DNA from: Telopea speciosissima
Taxonomy: Eukaryota; Streptophyta; Magnoliopsida; Proteales; Proteaceae
Assembly: GCF_018873765.1 (NCBI RefSeq)
Contig: NC_057918.1
Span: forward strand, 37,425,871-37,489,870
Reading direction: 5' to 3'
DNA length: 64,000 bases
Every line of letters starts with the position of its first letter. The stretch's first letter is position 1. The notes below the pieces were generated by a model. It was not told the origin of the DNA. It ran no database searches and saw nothing but the letters and a program-made list of their open reading frames with translations. A program made the position numbers and the translations under genes. Shown one piece after another: positions 23,685 through 33,550 of this stretch.

Positions 23685-26600
23685 GCACTTGTTCTTCAAT
23701 TTATTCAGTCCAAGCAATTGGACACTGCAAGCTAACGAGGCCTTTTGAGGCTGCTGCTCCACCTGTTAACTGATTGACCACCACCACTGTCTAGGCACCC
23801 TTCATTGATTTGAATATTCATTTTTACTCTTCGAAAATATCTGTATTTGGATATGGTGTTCAATTGCATGATCCTTGTCCCATGACTTCTAAGAGAAGAT
23901 TACTGATTAGGTACACAATGGTGCAGTTCTCTGTTTCTACTCCACAACAGTTTTGTCATCAGAAAATGAAAAGCATTATCGATTCTGTGAGGTGAGTTTT
24001 CTCACTACTGATGCATGCTTGTATTTCAGGAGAATATTATTGATTAGGAACCCCATGATATTATCCTGCCTGTCATACCGCATCAAGTTCTCTTTTTCCA
24101 ATCCACGGCCAATTCTCTGTACCAAGAACTTGGAAAGCGTTATTGATTGAGTGGGTTGGAATTTCTCACAAGTGATGGGCAGTGTTGTGGGTTGGAATTT
24201 GTCACAAGTGATGAGCAGTGTTGTGTTTGTCTGTAAGTGCATCCAGCCTGGTTTCTGCTGCCTTCAGCCTTATTATCTTCTTCATTTTCAACCTTTACTG
24301 TAGTCTTGTAATAGTTGCTTTAGATAATTCACTTTGGGATTTTCGTATTGACACCCCTTAACGTGTAAAAAAATGTCATCTTATTTTTTTTTCTCTCTTA
24401 GTTTAACACACTTCTTTTTTTATTTAGAGTAAAATTTTCACTTCACAATTGTATTGAGTGTGAGAGAATGAGGGCTCTTGAAAATGACATATGGTAATTA
24501 TCAAATTATTTTGAAAACTTTTTTTTACCCGACTAAGAACTTTTGGTAGTTTACACACTTATTACATTGAATTTTTCTTCCTCATTTCAAGAACGTAGTC
24601 CAATGGTCGTTTACAAGGCATAACTTTTCTCCTCATATAATACCTGATATACAATGGCTGTTTTTCTGTATCTCCCTCACAGTTCTATGTAGCTAGCTGT
24701 GGTAATAATCTGACTTCCCAGGAAGACTCCAATTAGGTTCATCTAGGAAGATGTCATACTGTCAAAGTTCTGATTTAACCCAATCATGATCTGATTGTTC
24801 ATGCTTTCTATTATTTTTCTCAATCAAGTTTTATTAAGGTTCTAGAGAAACTAGGTGTTCTCCTTCCTAAGATTCTTCAGTGCTCAGATCAAGTTTCCAA
24901 CATGGTTTAAAAAAATTGGATCGGAGACTGCCTGATTCTTAAAACTTTATTTTGGATCAGGCATGGATGCACAGTGGTCTCTATTTAGGTCCATTTTCTC
25001 CTTCTTTTAGTTACTAAAATTATAGAAGATCAATGAAACACCCTTTTGTAGTTAGATCTAGAAGTCTTCTGAATAAAAAACTCCAAAAACCAAAGATATG
25101 TACAAAACCTGTCTTTTCTCCCCACTTCCATATTCTAGGATTTTGGCAGATTCTGTTCGAATCCTAACCAATTCCGATCCAATCCAAATCAAAATTGATG
25201 GATGTCAAATCTAATAACCGATTCCAAGTTGTTAAACCTTGGTTTCCGAGCATCAAAAAAAATCTTGTCTTCTGTCAAGGGTTAATTTTCGTAATAATAA
25301 CTATTGCTTTCTAGTCGGATAGGTGGCTCAAAATCCTTAAATTCTTACATGACCCTGTCATGAAATAAAATCAGTTTTTGCATTCTCCAATGGCCAAATA
25401 GAACGCTAATAGGTCTGAACCTCCGAACCTTACAGTTGCATAAGATGCACCATCCTGTATCCAATACATCTACCAGTTAACATTCTCGAGTGCTGATAAG
25501 TGGATATGCTAATCATCTTCAAGATATGCTGATTGTGCTTCACATTCCTTGAGATGCTACTCAGTTGAGTTTTTGGCATTCATGAGTTTTTAAGACTCCA
25601 TGATTTTTGTCAGGTTCTTCATTTGCAATTCCTTTCTATCTGTCAAAATTCAAAATTTGTTTTGCAAAGTTTCTTTACACGTCTACTATTCTGCAGCATC
25701 AAAATGTTTTCATTTCTTCTGGATAGCGAACCTCAGAAGTCTTGTTTCTAAAAATGGTGGCAAACTTGCATCAAAGAAGAGGTTAGAACCAGACCACCAA
25801 AACCGTGCTGGTTTTATTGAATGAAAAGGATTCGTACCCTTCCATTTGGGGGTGGGGGGGTGGGGGATGGAGGAACTCGTATAAACAAAAATGCTCAGCT
25901 TCCTACCTATCTACCTTTGTTAGAGAAGGAAATTGCCTGCCTGAAGACTTCCACTCCAAGAACATCTGAAATTATCTACTTCGTTTCCTTACAAAAATTG
26001 AATGATAAATGACTCCAGTATGAACATGTTGGATGAAGTTATATCTTATCTGAGAGGTATTTGCATTGGAACGGAAGTAAGATAGGAAACCACACACCCT
26101 ACCTCTGCCCTAAACTTACATGGATAGGGTGTAGTTGATAGAATCTGGCACACAAAGTGTTGGACTCAGAAAAACCCAAAAATTAGGATTTTTGGACTCA
26201 GGTAGTATGCAGTATTTTTCAAATTTGTTAATGTTTTTTTTTATATTAAAATTTTAAATATTTCAAAATTATTATACATGATACTAATAATCCTATAAGT
26301 GTTATTAAAGAGATCAAGTAATTTTATATGTGTATGTGCACAGATAACTCATGTCATTGTGAGAGGTTCTGCACTGTAACTGAACTTTTTATGCAGTACT
26401 CTCTTTCCCTTTCTGTGTCCCTCCTTTATCATGGAAGTCAGAGTTGGAATCCATAATGTGTCATATACAGATGATGCCCATCCTATTGAAGTAACATAAA
26501 CCTGCAGCAATCAGATCATTTAGTGGAGTAGATTCAAAGAGTAGAACATGGGTAGAAGTATAGAACCATTGGAGAACAAAATTCATATATCATATTATAA

Positions 26601-26860
26601 GCTAGTACTAATATATAGCATTACTAAAAATTGAATATCCAATATTTATTTTGTATGAAATATAATTATTTATTCTTTTGATCAATAGCATTTTTATTCA
26701 TGAACATGTAAACATGTAGACTAAAATTTTAATCTATAATTCATGTTTCAAGTTGCCAAATTGTGTGTATGTTGTGTGTGTGTGTGTGTGTGTTCTGATG
26801 CTTCAACTTGAATTCTGTTTCAAAGTTTTGGATTATTGCCCTCCCCAACAATTTTAGACA
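23685..26860. other. F-box gene 3' UTR and noncoding DNA
   Basis: The 3' UTR probably ends within a few hundred bases; a near-duplicate phrase 'gttggaatttctcacaagtgatg' / 'gttggaatttgtcacaagtgatg' occurs at about 24155 and 24192. Beyond that I see AT-rich sequence with poly-T runs and no coding block. Confidence 0.45.
26773..26793. repeat. (GT)n microsatellite
   Basis: About ten GT units without interruption. Confidence 0.95.
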
Positions 26861-27015
26861 TTAAATTGGATGTTTAAGAGGCAACTTAATCTGAACTACA
26901 TGTGGGAAAAGTTCCAATGCCCTAACAAGAGCTTCGGTATTGCCAAAAGTTTTAAGTAAATCTATGGAACAACTGAGCCCAAGTATAACCTTCATCCTAT
27001 CCTGAAGAGCCAACT
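26861..27015 (-). other. Unassigned open stretch, possibly an exon
   Basis: On the minus strand about 51 codons are open and end in TAA at 26861-26863, with an ATG whose first base is 26995. The peptide (MKVILGLSCSIDLLKTFGNT, then EALVRALELFPHVVQIKLPL) has balanced protein-like composition, but I do not recognise it. It lies just downstream of the eIF6 relic on the same strand and is not an eIF6 block I know. No clear splice sites were found. Confidence 0.25.
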
Positions 27016-27234
27016 AATGCTGAAAACTTTAATATGCAGTACAGTTTCAGTTGGAACAGGCAATAATTGTTTTTTTTTTATTTTTTTTATTTCTTTCTTC
27101 TGCAAACATTTCCTGGACATTTAAAAGATAAATCTAAATACAAACATGTATAAACCAAATCATGCAATGGAAGCTTCAAACTTAAATAAATTATGTAAAT
27201 GTTTACCTTATGTAGCCACCAAAAAAAATTTATC

Positions 27235-28196
27235 CTATCAAGATCAGTATGAGCAAGAACAACATGGTCGTTGCAAGCAATGCAACTCCCTAGAGCAGAT
27301 AGCCCCTCTTTAATGGGTTGAACAACAACTTGATCAGGTAAGTGTTTCTCAAGTGCTGAAGCTCTAGAATGAAAATGAAAACAATCAACAATTTTACATT
27401 AGATGAGATACATGTATCAATAGATGGCTAAAGTTATACTAGTCCAAAAGTTACAGGACAGACTAATCTTATATACTTTACCTTGCTATTAATCAAATCA
27501 TAATAGCCAAATTTAAGTCAGGAAAATAAGATTTTACTTATGAGACACCAAAACATTCACAAACATTTGACTTCCCACAAACCATTAGGGTTAGGAAATG
27601 TTTATGCCTGCAAACTAATGCTTCTAAAACTACATTAGTGAAGACCTCGTGAACAAAACAATCCATTATCTGCTATGTCTTTGGGGCTCACCTGCAGTTA
27701 GTTCCTTGTCCAACTGATCCACTTCCATAGAGAAAGCTTAATACAATAAATCACTGATACCAAATGTCCATTACATCATCTCATCCATGGAGAAATTAAG
27801 GCATGTATAAGGACCTTTGGGACCACCTCCTCCTTCCTGGAAATTCAGACTGGCCACCTGTAATGAAACCAACAAGAGATTCTCCAATGTGGAAGCAGTC
27901 TATTTTAACATAACCCTCCATCATTCACATTCCTAGATAATTAAGAGTAAATTACAGAATAAATCCAACTGCAACAAGATTAACCAATCCCATATGTACC
28001 TTGCTCTGTGGTAGTATATGGTAAGAGAAGGCCATTCTTATTTCCTGCCATGAAAAGCAAGCAATAATGTTAAGACAAAATAATATAAAGGAAATTGGTC
28101 AGAATCTTCTTCATTCTTAGCCTGATTCCTAAAGTACCTCAGAACTACCCGTACCAACATCTGCTAGTTCAGCTTCAAATGTACTACAGAAGATTT
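27235..28196 (-). pseudogene. EIF6: eIF6 gene fragment (translation initiation factor 6), degraded
   Basis: Three minus-strand blocks match consecutive exons of eIF6, the 60S anti-association and ribosome biogenesis factor. First, 28196-28138 encodes STFEAELADV, then diverges, and ends at a GT donor. Second, 28044-28000 encodes GNKNGLLLPYTTTEQ between AG and GT borders. Third, 27363-27235 encodes ELQHLRN, then after a one-base deletion DQVVVQP, LSALGSCIACNDHV and HTDLDR. The last block has lost its GT donor (reads GA). I found no first exon and no downstream exons. Introns are kept, so this decayed from a genomic copy rather than a retrocopy. Confidence 0.7.
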
Positions 28197-28638
28197 AGAA
28201 AACTTCTTTTCTCGATAGAATGGAGAGATAGGAATCAAATTTAAAACCTCAAAGAATGTCACCAATCATCCAATTGAAACCAAACAGTATGCATTGCTCA
28301 ACTTGGAGAATACCCCAACTTCAGAGGAGTTCTCAAACTGGAGTCCTGCACAGTATTTGGAAAATTATCCTGAATATGTTGTACTCCAACAGTGAAATTA
28401 TATGATTTTTTTTTTTAATAAACATTCTCAGTGCAGAAAATAATATTAAAATAATGCTTCACAATTACTAAAGGGAATTATTATTGTATGTATGCTGCTC
28501 ATATATGCTCTTATCCATGTTTAACAGTTTAATCTGAGGATGAAAAATAACAGGTTTTCCTCCTTGCACGTAAAATTCTAACCTTTAGGCCTCTTCCCTC
28601 TCCAAAGTATCACATAAGCAGAGAAGTTCAGAATCTTA

Positions 28639-28912
28639 GGCTGTGTTTGGTATGCATTCTAGGTCGATTTCGCATTCTCGGGCGATAAAAACAAGCAAAA
28701 ATTACATATGCCTCCCTGTACTTTGGCCTAATTACATCTTTCTCCCCTATATTTTCCCTAATTACATATCCCTCCTGTCTGCTTTAAAAACAATTACTAT
28801 TACACCCCTGCAGTTAACGTCCATCTGTTAAGTGCTGACATGGCATAGTAGGATTTTTCATAATCTCCAAACTAACCCTGGGTCCATGTAAATAGACCCT
28901 TTTACCCTTCTT
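28639..28912 (+). repeat. Left long terminal inverted repeat
   Basis: Inverted partner of 30398-30615. Both arms end inward at a 'gac(c)cttttaccctt'-like boundary next to the gene relic. Confidence 0.75.
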
Positions 28913-30175
28913 CTTCTTCTTCCTCCTCCAACCCCTTTCCTGCAACTCCACCCCAACCCTTCTTCTTCTTCTTCTTCTTATTCTTAACTTTTGATGACTT
29001 ACTAGAAGCTTTGATCTTTGTAAGGGCCTTTCTGCCCTTTTTGGCCTGCAACTCCAACCCCTTCTCTGAAGGTCTACGCTTTCTTTTCATATGTGCCACA
29101 CCTGTACCCTCTGCAACAGAATTATCAATGGCTTCTGCTGGACTTGATACAGGCTGCATTGCTTGACCATTCTGTCCTGCCCTTTCCGAAGGAGGGGATC
29201 CACAATGATTGTTATCCACCAACTTTGATGAACTTCCAACGCACTTGTCTTGTTGCTCAGCATCTGCACATGGATCTGCTGGCAAGAAACAGAGTTCCTC
29301 CTGTGACAAATCTGAATCACTGAATGCTGAATCCTTCTCCACTGTCATGATATCAACTTCGTCATCTTCATTAACATCCGATTCTTTTACTTTTTCAGAT
29401 TCTGGCATAAAATCAATTTCATCTTCTCTTTCAATATATTCTTCATTTCTTCCAGCTCCTTGAAATCTGGAGCAAATGCACTCCAGTTCTCAGTAAAATC
29501 TTTAGCCCAAATATAAACCAAGCCGGAAAAGGAAACTGAGACCACAACGGGATGCACAGGATGCGATGCCAGATCTGTCGAGGCTTCTTTAGGACCTTCA
29601 AGGATCTTTACCAGATGCCCAGCTCTATCCCATATACAGATCTTTTGCTCTCCTTTGCGACCAGAAGCACCAACCACCCACTCACCGTCACCACTGAAGC
29701 AGGGTGCTTTCCATTGAATCCTAGTGATTTAATCCTGAAACTCTCGGAAAAGTACTAAGCACTCTGACCCAACTGCCTTCAACTTTTCAATACCCTGCAG
29801 CTCATCATCCATGCTCTTGCACATGTCATCAACAACACTAGCTCCATCTTTCAAGGGCAAACGGTTCTCATAGACCCTGATTGTGCGATCATTTGAATTT
29901 GTTAGAAGATACAGCCCCCATTCCTACTGAATACACTTTTTTTAATCATAGCTGTTCCAGAAATGGGAACAATTCCATGTATTTGGATGTTCTTGTAGTC
30001 AATTATGATTATTTCCCCTTTGGAGTTCCCCGCATAAATTATATCCCATACTTGCTAAAGCATGCAGTAGTTGGAGTGAAAGGAGAAGACCCATCTGAAA
30101 CTTATTGCGCGAGGGAGGGACAGTTCCATTGCCTGCATCAGAGACTGAAACTGGCAGCACAGTTGCACAAGATCT
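28902..30175 (-). pseudogene. RBL: RBL (RbBP5-like WD40, COMPASS H3K4 methyltransferase subunit) relic
   Basis: Read on the minus strand from about 30175, fragments match plant RBL in order. They are TPTTACFSKYG, GNSKGEIIIIDYKNIQIHG, LTNSNDRTIRVYENRLPLK, DDELQGIEKLKAVGSECL, LFREFQD, WKAPCFSGDGEWVVGASG, IWDRAGHLVKILEGPKEA, VSFSGLVYIWAKDFTENW, SAFAPDFKELEE, then KESDVNEDDEVDI and the acidic and basic C-terminal tail. RBL is a WD40 scaffold of COMPASS-like histone H3 lysine 4 methyltransferases. Lesions include a frameshift near 30043, a stop near 29730 and a one-base deletion near 29450. The sequence runs without introns over about 1.27 kb, which suggests a processed retrocopy; that is inference. 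The last 168 codons (29408-28902) remain open and end in a Lys-rich then Glu-rich tail. Confidence 0.85.
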
Positions 30176-30397
30176 AAAACCAATCGATCCCCTTCTTTCT
30201 CCTCTGACCTCTTCTTATTTGTTCTCTGTAATGTCTCTCTGATCTCCTCTGATTTTCGTTTGAACAACATTATAAACATACAGAACAGAGGTAGTAGCGG
30301 TGGTGCTGATGCTGGCGGTGGAGGAAAGAAATAGGTGTTTTAGGTTGAAAATGATGAAAATGGTATCATTGTAATTCCATTTGTGGTGTTTTAGAAC

Positions 30398-30615
30398 AAG
30401 GGTAAAACAGTCTTTTCCAAACTATAATTAACAGCAGGTTAACACCGTCAGCCAAAGGGGGTCTAGGGTAATTGGGGAAAATATAGGGAAGGAAGGTATA
30501 ATTAGGCCAAAGTACAGGGAAGGGGTATGTAATTTTTCCTAAAAACAACTACTTTTGTCATTGGAGAATGCAAAATTGACTTAGAACATTCCAAGAATGC
30601 ATACCAAACACTGTC
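30398..30615 (-). repeat. Right long terminal inverted repeat
   Basis: Inverted partner of 28639-28912. Confidence 0.75.
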
Positions 30616-30664
30616 TTAGATTGACTTAGAACATTCCAAGAATGCATACCAAACACTGTCTTAG
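30575..30664. repeat. 45-bp tandem duplication of the transposon right end
   Basis: The terminal 45 bp including the TTA target (30575-30619) is repeated exactly at 30620-30664, so the element has two alternative right termini. Confidence 0.9.
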
Positions 30665-30958
30665 TTTTAGTTTATGCTCTGATTTAATAATTTATCTCCA
30701 TAGTCAAAGATGGTAGATATTATAAATATTGGTTCTCGTTGCAAGGGAAATAAAGGGGAGGGAAGTGAAATCAAATCAATTTTAATAAGGAAATTTTTTA
30801 TAATCATTAATTAAGATGATTGAGTAATTAATTCCAAAACATTTCAAATATGATCATTAAATTTTATTTAACTTTGCAATCAACCTTTTGGTTTGAAGAA
30901 AAAAAAGAGAAGTAAGTATTACATTTAAAAAATATAATTGTCAAATATGATAAGATTT

Positions 30959-31222
30959 TGTTAAATTTGGAATTGAATGATTTCAATAGCTTGATTGAAT
31001 TATAAGAGAAGTGCAACTTAAATAGCACGATTACAAAAGAGGAAATAAAGGATTCTAGAATGCTTTCTATTATCACATGTGATACTATCCCACTAGAGGA
31101 AATAGGAAGATTACATTGATTTGGTTTCTATTATCGCATGTGATAATAGAAGGAAACAAAGATTTGAAGAAAAACTTTCTATAGGAGACAGAGGTGATCT
31201 CTCCCACTAGATCACGCTAATA
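30959..31222 (-). repeat. 3' LTR of the miniature Copia element
   Basis: 264 bp. On the minus strand it starts TATTAG (mutated TG) and ends TTAACA. It contains copies of the palindromic phrase tattatcacatgtgataata. Confidence 0.9.
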
Positions 31223-31345
31223 CTCCCCCTCAAGGTGGAGCGTGTAGGTTACGAACGCCCAACTTGGAAAGGAGAAAAAGGAACTGATCACGCCCAAGAA
31301 CCTTTGTGAAAATGTCTGCCAGTTGCAACTTGGAAGATACATGAA
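31223..31345 (-). pseudogene. Copia pol C-terminal fragment and polypurine tract
   Basis: On the minus strand this encodes KLQLADIFTKVLG and LSKLGVRNLHAPP, then a stop. This is the usual end of Copia RNase H, followed by the polypurine tract directly next to the LTR. Confidence 0.88.
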
Positions 31346-31568
31346 AAGTTTTTAGACAAACAAATCCCTCTTTTCTCTCACTTTTTCCAAGACTATTTTC
31401 TCTCCTACAGAACCCCGCTCCACCATCGCCGTTCTGTGCATCACATAGGCTCAGGGCATCGGTTCAAGCATCGATGCTTGCAGGAGTTGTACGTTTTTAC
31501 CTGTGTTTCGGTTCCTTCCACAAGTACTCATTTTAATTTTTTTTTTATCTACGAATTAAGCTTGGGCT

Positions 31569-32432
31569 ATGGATCCTCGCGATGATCCTCCTCCTCCTTC
31601 TCCTCGTGGTTGGCCTCCTCATCCTCGTCCTTGTGGTTGGCCTCTTCGTTGGCCTCCTCCTCGTAGTCCTCTTCGTTGGCCGCCTCCTCCTCTTCATTAT
31701 GGTTTGCCTCCTCTTTGGCCTCCTTTTTGGCCTCCTCTTTGACCTCCTCCTTCTTATGGTTGGCCTCCTCGTGGGCCTCCTGGTTTGCCTCCTCCTCTTG
31801 GTTTGCCTCCTCCTAGTTCGCCTTCTCGTCGGCCTCCTGGTTCGCCTCCTCGTGTGCCTCCTGGTTCGCCTCCTCCTCCTCCACCTCCTCCACCAGGGCC
31901 TTTCACAGACTTCGATTTACTATCTCTGTACTTGAGGGGAGTCTCCCAACAAGTAAACCTAATCCCTAACACATTGGCTTTCCAAAACGCATTTATCCTG
32001 GTCGGAATGCAATATATTATCTACTACGTAAACAACCTTGCCAACCGTATGCAAGAGCAGTTCTTGTATGTGAAGGACAAGTTCGATGGACTCGACCGGG
32101 AGATACGAAATATCAAATCAGCACTGTTCAATTCGATGTCCCGCCACGATGATGCCATCATTAAGTGGCTTCTGAATGAAGAAGGAAATGTTCCACTAAA
32201 CCCTCCTCTCAGAAGGCAGGACCTGTTAAATTTGGAATTGAATGATTTCAATAGCTTGATTGAATTACAAGAGAAGTGCTACTTAAATAGCACGATTACA
32301 AAAGAGGAAATAAAGGATTCTAAACTGCTTTATATTATCACATGTGATAATAGGAAGATTACATTGATTTGGTTTCTATTATCGTATGTGATAATAGAAG
32401 GAAACAAAGATTTGAAGAAAAACTTTCTATAG
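31569..32432 (+). pseudogene. Trp/Pro-rich ORF antisense to the miniature Copia element
   Basis: From the ATG at 31569 the frame is open for 287 codons except for one TGA at 31740-31742, where the repeat context predicts TGG. Codons 1-115 are repeats of P-P with W, L or R (GWPPRGPPG, SPSRRPPGSPP), ending in a polyproline run. A non-repetitive region follows (FTDFDLLSLYLRGVSQQV, then NRMQEQFLYVKDKFDGLDRE, probable coiled coil). The last 69 codons lie inside the right LTR read antisense. An ATG at 31785 gives a 215-codon intact version. The 220 bp before the ATG look like a leader. I recognise no family. It could be a captured host exon or a retroelement accessory ORF. Confidence 0.6.
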
Positions 32433-32472
32433 GAGACACAGAGGTGATCTCTCCCACTAGACCACGCTAATA
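32224..32472 (-). repeat. 5' LTR of the miniature Copia element
   Basis: 249 bp, partner of 30959-31222, with a perfect 20-bp palindrome at 32333-32352. The antisense ORF ends inside it. Confidence 0.9.
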
Positions 32473-32477
32473 GATTT

Positions 32478-33540
32478 TAGTAGGTTATACAATCATGATA
32501 TTTTTTTCCTAATTCTTACATAATTTTGTATTTACTTTTAACGAAGTAAAACTCCATTCTTTTTGGTTTTTACCCCTTTTATTCCTAATGGAATGAGTCC
32601 TAAACTTATTTTCTTAATAAAAATACCATTCTATTAAGATAAAGATTGACAGAAAATGACTAAGTAGGAATGCTATGGACTAAGACCGAGTGCATTAACA
32701 AAATAAAAGATAAGTTGGCAAAGATTGAAGACTAAATACATTTTTAAGAAATAAATATCCCCCATAATTGCAACATAGAAACACTAGTGGCTTTCCTTGG
32801 ACCAATTGATTAAGCCACTAGTTCCTTTTGTTGGTATTACAATCTAGTGTAGCTTCCTTAATCCTTTCCTAACTTTGTCTTTTTATCCTTTTTGACAAGA
32901 TGGATTGCAAATAAAGTTCCTAATTAACAAGTACAACATCCTACAGATCAGCAATTATAAGTTCACCCCTAATGTTTGTTTGCGTGGCAAAGCAGTTGGG
33001 AAGTTGCATTATTATGTGATATCGCAAATTTTAGGAACTAATAAAAATGAAAAATGAAACTATTCTCCCACGTGGGATTAAATTTTCCTTAATGGCTAGT
33101 GTTTAAAGGTGAGTTCTACCCAAGTCCCAGTAAGTGGAATCATAGTCAGGATATAACAATTCTAGTGTATTTTTGAGGATGGAGAAAATCTCTCGGGAAA
33201 GATCTTAGTTCACACGTGTACTCCTTGATAGAAGGAGAGATTGTCAGGTTCCACGGGAAAGCAACATATTGGATGTCAATAACCCAATGTGAAGGCTATT
33301 GTAAATAATGATGATAATAATTAAAGAGAGAATCGATAACTTATCTGAAATGTATTCCAAACAAACACTCCCAGGCTTAGTAGCAGTCATGTAACTGTGA
33401 ACTTGATGGTGTAGTATATGTTTATCAGTCAATTATGGATGTGAGCTGAGTCATGTCACGATGTTTTCTTATAGACCATAGACACCCCCAATAGTGCAAT
33501 CGAAGATGTGTGAATTGGTCTCCAAAATAAAACAATCATT
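32478..33540. other. No gene recognised
   Basis: AT-rich. The last part (about 33060-33540) may be more of the Copia LTR family tandemly repeated from 33551, since it joins it without a break, but I cannot prove this from one copy. Confidence 0.4.
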
Positions 33541-33550
33541 GGATTTCGCG

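Larger units (their letters stand above)
28636..30618. mobile_element. TTA-flanked TIR DNA transposon carrying a host gene relic
   Basis: The left end at 28639 reads ggctgtgtttggtatgcatt. The right end, on the other strand from 30615, reads gacagtgtttggtatgcatt. TTA flanks both (28636-28638 and 30616-30618). Similarity continues inward for over 200 bp on each side, with shared phrases such as 'ctttggcctaatta' and 'ccctatattttccc'. TTA targets and a GGCTGTGTTTGG-like end suggest the PIF/Harbinger superfamily, but the class is inferred. No transposase is present. The interior is an RBL (COMPASS subunit) relic, so this is a non-autonomous element that carries host coding sequence. Confidence 0.75.
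30954..32477 (-). mobile_element. Miniature Copia-derived LTR element with antisense ORF
   Basis: Two similar LTRs (30959-31222 and 32224-32472) are flanked by GATTT (30954-30958 and 32473-32477). The orientation is minus: next to the left LTR, on the minus strand, stands a polypurine tract (ttgagggggag) preceded by the C-terminal end of Copia pol. The 1.0-kb interior has no gag, protease, integrase or RT, and no tRNA-Met primer site is visible beside the right LTR. Most of it is instead a Trp/Pro-rich open frame on the opposite strand. The target duplication implies that the shortened form itself transposed, using enzymes supplied in trans, or that the interior was replaced later. Confidence 0.85.

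Noticed and set aside
28902..29408. Independent 168-residue acidic nuclear protein
   Set aside because: Upstream sequence in shifted frame is clearly RBL, so this is only the C-terminal part of the relic.
31582..31972. Plus frame with Leu/Val-rich repeats (31582-31935) and the minus Gly-rich frame (31754-31972)
   Set aside because: Alternate readings of the cct-rich repeat; the frame starting at 31569 continues into non-repetitive protein and is preferred.
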